Source: Corticium candelabrum (taxonomy: Eukaryota > Porifera > Homoscleromorpha > Homosclerophorida > Plakinidae). From it: a DNA stretch of 64,000 bases. The translations under genes and the position numbers were made by a program. The stretch lies in assembly GCF_963422355.1 (NCBI RefSeq), contig NC_085098.1, positions 1,072,621 through 1,136,620 on the forward strand. The letters run 5' to 3'. This document shows, one piece after another, positions 58,544 to 64,000 of this stretch; the stretch's first letter is position 1; each line of letters opens with the position of its first letter. The notes under the pieces are model-generated. The model had not been told where the DNA came from and searched no databases. It was given only the letters and a program-made list of their open reading frames with translations.

Positions 58544-60235
58544 CTGGCAAGACTTCAGTTAGACTGTCTCAAGAGAAAAGTTTTCCTTACAGACGTGCCC
58601 AAACCTAAAATAGTATGCCCCCTCTGCTCAGCCACTTACTATCTTTGTCAATTTCTAGAAATCCAGACATCAACCCTATTCCAGAGATATTCCTAGCTAT
58701 TGGTCTGCATTAGTCAGTTTTTCTGGATCAATATTTTCAGTAGTCTTATTGGAGATTTTTTTATTATGTTCACAATTGCTAAATGTATACTGCTCTTTCT
58801 AGAGCTGAACTGTGTTACAAGTTGCAAAAATTAAATGATCTTCATTAAAGTGCCACTCTATCCAATTCTGAAGCAGTGTCATTTAAGTCATCTGAAACAG
58901 GTGGGCAAGGCATTTCCACCATTCTGACTTCTACAGCGAAGTAAAATGCCTGATGAGTTGACACATCATACCTTTCTTCTATTCCAGAACAGTGGCAGAT
59001 CCATCTACGTACCGGGAAGAGTGTTACTTGCCAATAAGAAGTGGCTGTTGGCCTCACATACCTTCAAATAATTCATTAGCAGCTTTCGCTGCAACATGGT
59101 CCAACACCTTCAACAGCTTCCAAACATGTCCAGCAAATTTTCTGGCTATTCTTCATTACTTTTGCCCATACGTCTTGTTAATCTTTCAAGTCAGCCACCA
59201 ACTGTAGTTACTGTATGTGTGTAATTATATATTATACCATGGTCACATGATGGTGGTATGTGACGTATTGCACAGCAACTGTGCAATAAGTTACTCTCAT
59301 TAATATTGCACTCGCACTAATATACTGTATAACGTGTTATTTTCAGTAAATTCGGTGTGATTTTTCTTTACCTAAATTAAGATAACACCTAAAATTTTCT
59401 CTAAGTTCTGTACTTCACATGCAGAAGGCACCAATAGAATGGAAGTAACCCAGGTACTTCACAAACTCTCGAAGTTTGACATCGGATTAATCCTAAACAC
59501 TGATCAATGGTTCCTCTACCAAAGTTCTATCACCTCGCTAATTCATCTACACATTTTGAGTAATCCTGCTCACAAAACCCCCCATAAACAAACGAACTGG
59601 TCGTACGCGATTTGCTGAGACTTCATGTGACTTGCTACGACGATTGGTAACTCTATGATTAAGTCACCACAAGTTACCGTAAGTTATTTGAACTCGTGCT
59701 GGCTTGCTAGCAATTGATTGCGATTCACTGTGAGGCTTCGCTACTTACTAATACACTTCGCAAGTCCCTATCATACATAACAATGATCATATTCAAGACC
59801 TCCACATCAAAAGATGACACAGTCACTCTTCACTGAAATGGTATAAGTGTGCAGAAGTGAAATCAGAAGTCATCTCATATTTTCTCGTCACAAGTCCTAA
59901 GCAGAGCCGATCCCTCAAAAGGGGACACTGATTCAAATTATTGTCAAAAACTACTAGTAATCAATTGTTCATCTGTCAAAGTTCCATCATCCCCGTCAAA
60001 GTTCTATCATCCCCGTCAAATTTCATCATAATCATTCCACACATTTATAGTAATCCCACCCACAAATAAACAAAAGAGCACAAAAACAAACAATCGTCAT
60101 GCAAGTTCAAATCATCTTTGTAAATGCCAGCAGACACTTCATATAGGAACAAGCAGTGTCTCCACTCAGAACCGACGAGTGTGTAGCCTGGGTAGCACTT
60201 CACTGACACGACTGTGCCTAACCAGCAAACAGGTA
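58544..60235. other. No gene that I can support
   Basis: A minus-strand open stretch at about 58845-59200 shows clustered cysteines and tryptophans but no motif that I can name; it may be an old element or exon. The rest is featureless. Confidence 0.3.
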
Positions 60236-60312
60236 GAGTAAGTCTCACACGTGGAGCAGGGGTGCATTTCACATGTGGAGCAGGGGTACGTTTCACATGT
60301 GGAGCGGGGGGG
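60236..60312. repeat. 24-bp tandem repeat (3 copies)
   Basis: Three successive units of the form TTTCACATGTGGAGCAGGGG plus TACG lie here, with minor variants, ending in a run of G. Confidence 0.8.
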
Positions 60313-60496
60313 GAGTGAGTGTGATATCTTCTATATTTGGATAGAACTACTGTTCCTGTTCAACAAACATACCAATGCCAATAAAAACATAACCTCCTGG
60401 TCGGCAATGAATTTGAGCAATGGAAAAAACTAAATGTAGGTCACATTCATCACAGTGGTCCTAGCTAGATCAAGCTCCTATCATATATACTCCTAA

Positions 60497-61394
60497 GGGG
60501 TGGTTCACAATTCTTGTCATTTTCACGAGCGTTCAAAACTACGGTAGGAGGGTAGGGATAGGGTCCTCCATATGCTTTTTAAATAATGATTAGGATATTA
60601 ATTTATTTATCTTCTCATTTTAAAACCAAGCATGCGTTATGAGATGCCCTTCAAATGCTTGAAAGACATGTTGCACAGAACCCTTACTAGATGGTCTAAT
60701 AGACTGCGATCTTTCGATGCGGTCTGGAATCGCAAAGTTTGCCCATGCACATCCTGAATTAATCCGAGTATTTAAAAGGTAGCGTGGAGGTCTGCCTTCC
60801 AAGACCTTCATCATTGTTTACTTATAGCCTGCGTAAGCCAACCATTGTGCACAAGAATCCGCATTGTCTATATCATCACTATAAATGTCTTTGTGTTCAA
60901 CAACGAACATCGATCACGGAGCGAGGCAGTGAGTGCCGGACAGAAGGAGTGGACAGCAGCTGCAAAAGACAAGTCTGATGGGCAACATCACAGTTTGTTG
61001 GTGCACGGTGGAAAAAGACGGGCATCACCTACACGAACTTCGAGTCGCTACCAACTTCAAAAGCATCAAGTAAACGCTAACGACAGGATTAAGCGAGGAC
61101 GTCCACCAACAAAAAGCAATTAGTTAGAGTACATGGCTGCTAAAAATTTTCAAGTGTATTGAACAAGTGTTGGTTCTCTAAATTCTTAGTATTAATTGCC
61201 TAGTACGTAGACAATACTAAAACTACGTGCAGTAGGTGAGTTGTAGTACTAGACACAGCATTGCTGCATACTGGTACATGTCAGTACGTGAACAGAAAAT
61301 CGTCATTCAAAGAAATACGCTTTTGGGAGATGGGGGTAGCCAAAAAGCGTACGTTTTGTATGCTCGTGAAAATAACGAAATTGTGAACCACCGC
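60497..61394. mobile_element. Harbinger-like DNA transposon, 898 bp, non-autonomous
   Basis: The left end GGGGTGGTTCACAATTCTTG, with TTTTCACGAGC following, pairs with the right end, which reads GCGGTGGTTCACAATTTCGT on the other strand. TAA flanks both sides (60494-60496, 61395-61397), matching the 3-bp TWA duplication of PIF/Harbinger elements. Inside, a minus ORF (60620-60814) and a plus ORF with GRPPTKSN (to 61123) have no recognised transposase domain, so the element is probably a deletion derivative. It lies between presumed exons of the unrecognised gene. Confidence 0.7.
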
Positions 61395-61578
61395 TAAAGG
61401 ACACATGTCTGAAGTCTAGCTCCTTTACACAATTCTAAATTTTAGAACTGAGCTCTAAAACACGTACAAACTAAAACTTTTATATATGCATGTCATATTA
61501 GACTTAGCAATTTAACTTGGCAACAAAATATAAAGATCAACAAAACAAGAAACAATTCTACAATATTATGACATATAC

Positions 61579-61745
61579 CATTTTGACCCAGCTGTTCTGT
61601 CCTTTTTTCCTTCTCTAGATTCAATGCTACGGCATTGCTCAGATGACTCAGATGATTTCCGACTTTGTTTTCGAGCTCCTGATGATGAATTCACCCTTGA
61701 AGAACTTGTAGTTTGAATGCCACATAAGTCACTAGCGCTAGGATC
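61579..61745 (-). CDS. Exon of unrecognised serine/arginine-rich protein
   Basis: Acceptor ttgtcacag/GATCC and donor AAATG/gtatat bound a 167-nt open exon reading DPSASDLCGIQTTSSSRVNS, then ARKQSRKSSESSEQCRSIES and GKKDRTAGSK. Its composition matches the downstream minus-strand exons, so it is likely the most 5' exon I can place of that gene. No domain is recognised. 61746-62909 has no gene that I can see. Confidence 0.45.
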
Positions 61746-62909
61746 CTGTGACAAGCAAGGAAATATGTTACACATTAAACAAACCCTACAGTGGCAAGAC
61801 AAAAATGAAATCTGATCCCAAACAAAAGTTTAGCTTACTCTAAACTGCAGTAATACTTGCTGTAGCACTCAAAATTTACTGAAACACCATAGATTTACTA
61901 AAGTACCATTTTCACTATACATGTATCCTTTGCAAACAATGCAACTATAAAAGAATGTAGTATAATGAAATCTCTACAAAGCATTCCACGCTTTGATTGG
62001 TACTAATTTATTAATAACAACCACAGAAATTAGACACCAAACTCCATTTGCCCTAAAAATTAACAGTAGTAATTCAATAATAGTTATTTGCCAGTTCCCT
62101 ACTTTTAAGATCTTACAAGGACAAACAAATGCTTATTAGCTTACATATACACAAATACATAATCTTCAATTCCATCCTACCTTATATCATCTATTATTTG
62201 CAATTTCTTCATTTTGGAAAGAGGTTCTGCATTTAAGCCAATACATCTACACTGCCCTGGAATGGAAGTATGATAAGATTCCAAGACTTCGGAGTCAACT
62301 CAAGACAGCAACCAAGCAAAACTGTCCAGAAACTCTAACTGAAATTTCAATCTACTTAGAGAAGAGTAACACTGCATACAAAATGAATCTGATTGTTGTG
62401 AATGCTAGGAAGCCAAAATCTATAAAACTCACTGCCAGCCAGCTATTCTCAATGCAACCTAACTCTGTGTAACTGGACATACAACATCAGAATCATGATG
62501 AAAGATCATGCCTGCTATGATCTAACTAAATATGCTATGATTCAAAACTTCTAAAGAATATATCATCATCTAATGAAATTTCTTTACTGCTGTACATCAA
62601 GTAAGACAAAAAAGTGTCCATACAGCTGATAGTGTCAAAAATAAGAGATTTGATATTTCCCATTACACTAAAAGTCCAGTAAGACTAGACAATAACACAT
62701 ACACATAAATCTACTTAGTACAGCTGGTAGCTATGGGAAGGTCCTTTATTGTAATATACCGAACGATACAGTACAATAAGCGTCTACAGGACTGGTAGCA
62801 CTATAACAGAAGTAGAGTTCTGGAGTACTATGTAGAGGTCCAGTCGAAGACTATACATCACAAATGATTAAAAGCAGAAATTACAACAACAAAAAAAAAC
62901 ACTTTTAAG

Positions 62910-64000
62910 TTAAGAGATGTTGTCTCTTCTTGCCAACCAGCATCGAAAAGAGTCTTTCAGGGTGGAATGAATGACAGCTTGAAACAGATCGTCCAAGTCG
63001 CGTTGAAGAGGCTTGCACAACATGCAGACTGCTCGTCGAGTTTCAGGAAAAATCAATCCTCTCGACCCAACCAAGAGATGCAAAAGCTCCGTCTTATACT
63101 GATGGTTAGCATCTTTGACAAGTTGGGCATAGCGGCGTTCTTTCCGGGCCTTCGTTTCTTCCACGACTGTTTCGAATGGGACCGACAGCTCAAGCATCCA
63201 GGCCTTTTTGAGGACGGCATTCCAAACAACAATGTCTGGACGAAGGCAGGTACAGGTTATATCGACAGGAAAATTGTATACTGATTCTGGTAGGTCGGCT
63301 ACTATGGAAAACTGTTGACTAAGATGACGTTTTAGAAAGTCCACAAATAGTCTCAGCGTATTGTCGTGTCTCTGTTTGTACAAACCTCGATCAAGTAGAC
63401 TGGGACATGCATTTAGCACGTGGCACAGCGATTGGGGTTGGTGACAGAGAGGACATTGATTGCACGAAATTTTCTTCCACAACTGTAAGTTGGTTGCTGA
63501 TGGGAGGGTGTTCTGGAGTCCATTTATTGCCCATTTGAACAAGTCATCGGGTAGAGATTTTAGGGACAAGGCAAAGTGCTCAGCTTCCACGTCCTTGAAT
63601 CGAGCCGCTTGACCTTGTACAGACAGGGAGGTAAGATGTGACAAATGACGATTATTTGATGATTCCGTAATCGTCTTTTTGATGTTCTTTATTTTTGATT
63701 GCAGGCACCCAGGCGAAGTATCAAGAGTTGCCAAGAAACTGCCGGCACTAAATCTGGTTGATGACAACTCAGTCTCTCTTGAAATCTTTATAGTTGCCAG
63801 GGCTCTCAAGCATTCGTCATTTGATTTAGTAAATCGAAGCAGGTTGCAAGACTGTAGTCTCTTGAAAGAATCTGACGGTTGGCCAAGTTGGAGGCCGCCG
63901 TTCTTGGTGTTAAGGAAAAGGCGAGAGACAGCTGCTGAATGAGCAAGACCGACCCATTTTTTTAAGAATTTCGTGACTACACTGTCCAATGATTGCTCGA
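62910..64000 (-). CDS. R2/NeSL-type LINE: C-terminal RT tail, zinc knuckle and restriction-like endonuclease (partial)
   Basis: The reading frame is open for 359 codons and continues beyond the right edge. In order from 63989: a helical region after the RT (KFLKKWVGLAHSAAVSRLFL, GGLQLGQPSDSFKRLQ), a cysteine-histidine knuckle CPLCHQPQSLCHVLNAC (C-x2-C-x7-H-x4-C) preceded by a tryptophan/leucine-rich stretch, then the endonuclease core RPDIVVWNAVLKKAW-MLELSVPFE and ARKERRYAQLVKD. The R-P-D then E-L-S-V-P-F-E arrangement matches the PD-(D/E)XK-like nuclease of R2, NeSL and R4 elements, which cut target DNA to prime reverse transcription. The absence of stops suggests a young copy. The stop is at 62910-62912. 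Confidence 0.85.
   Translation of the reverse strand, partial: EQSLDSVVTKFLKKWVGLAHSAAVSRLFLNTKNGGLQLGQPSDSFKRLQSCNLLRFTKSNDECLRALATIKISRETELSSTRFSAGSFLATLDTSPGCLQSKIKNIKKTITESSNNRHLSHLTSLSVQGQAARFKDVEAEHFALSLKSLPDDLFKWAINGLQNTLPSATNLQLWKKISCNQCPLCHQPQSLCHVLNACPSLLDRGLYKQRHDNTLRLFVDFLKRHLSQQFSIVADLPESVYNFPVDITCTCLRPDIVVWNAVLKKAWMLELSVPFETVVEETKARKERRYAQLVKDANHQYKTELLHLLVGSRGLIFPETRRAVCMLCKPLQRDLDDLFQAVIHSTLKDSFRCWLARRDNIS

Noticed and set aside
60845..61123. Plus-strand ORF ending in an AT-hook-like GRPPTKSN
   Set aside because: It lies inside a TIR-bounded element, and I could not recognise a transposase or host domain, so it is described with the element rather than as a gene.

Overview
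This window is nuclear DNA of an invertebrate animal. The evidence is GT/AG-spliced genes with animal-wide mitochondrial and signalling orthologues, dense (GT)n/(AC)n microsatellites, and many decayed transposons: Polinton/Maverick, Ty3/gypsy, LINE, hAT, SINE and MITE-like elements. A sponge or another early-branching marine animal fits the style, but nothing here fixes the taxon.

Region by region. 1-530 is the 3' end of a gypsy pol. 681-5421 is a decayed Polinton/adintovirus-like element (relic A) carrying pieces of polymerase B, capsid protein, hydrophobic virion protein, protease, zinc ribbon, integrase, ankyrin repeats and two further small proteins. 5422-8530 holds a dispersed repeat, a LINE relic and two tRNA-derived SINEs. 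8916-34479 is the host gene island: MRPL47 (-), TMEM267 (-), AIFM1 (+) and PPME1 (-). TMEM267 and AIFM1 are head-to-head with start codons 16 bp apart. AIFM1 and PPME1 are tail-to-tail, 748 bp apart. The introns of AIFM1 and PPME1 hold a SINE, a hAT relic, several MITE-like elements and long microsatellites. About 35.0-41.4 kb is a second relic (B) of the same Polinton family, better preserved in its capsid genes. 41.4-44.1 kb has no gene that I can see. 44.1-61.7 kb contains scattered minus-strand exons of one or more unrecognised genes, interrupted by a complete but dead gypsy element with 86-bp LTRs (48075-52429) and a Harbinger-like DNA element (60497-61394). The window ends inside an R2/NeSL-type LINE that encodes a restriction-like endonuclease (62910-64000, minus).

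How the parts relate. TMEM267 and AIFM1 probably share a promoter, and AIFM1 and MRPL47 are both mitochondrial. The most interesting part is the Polinton pair. The two relics share a syntenic accessory block: an ankyrin-array protein, an antisense protein built from about 40-residue repeats that I do not recognise, and a cysteine-rich zinc protein. In relic A this block is inverted relative to relic B, with one breakpoint inside the integrase gene. All mobile-element genes here carry frameshifts or stops and are described as broken copies only.
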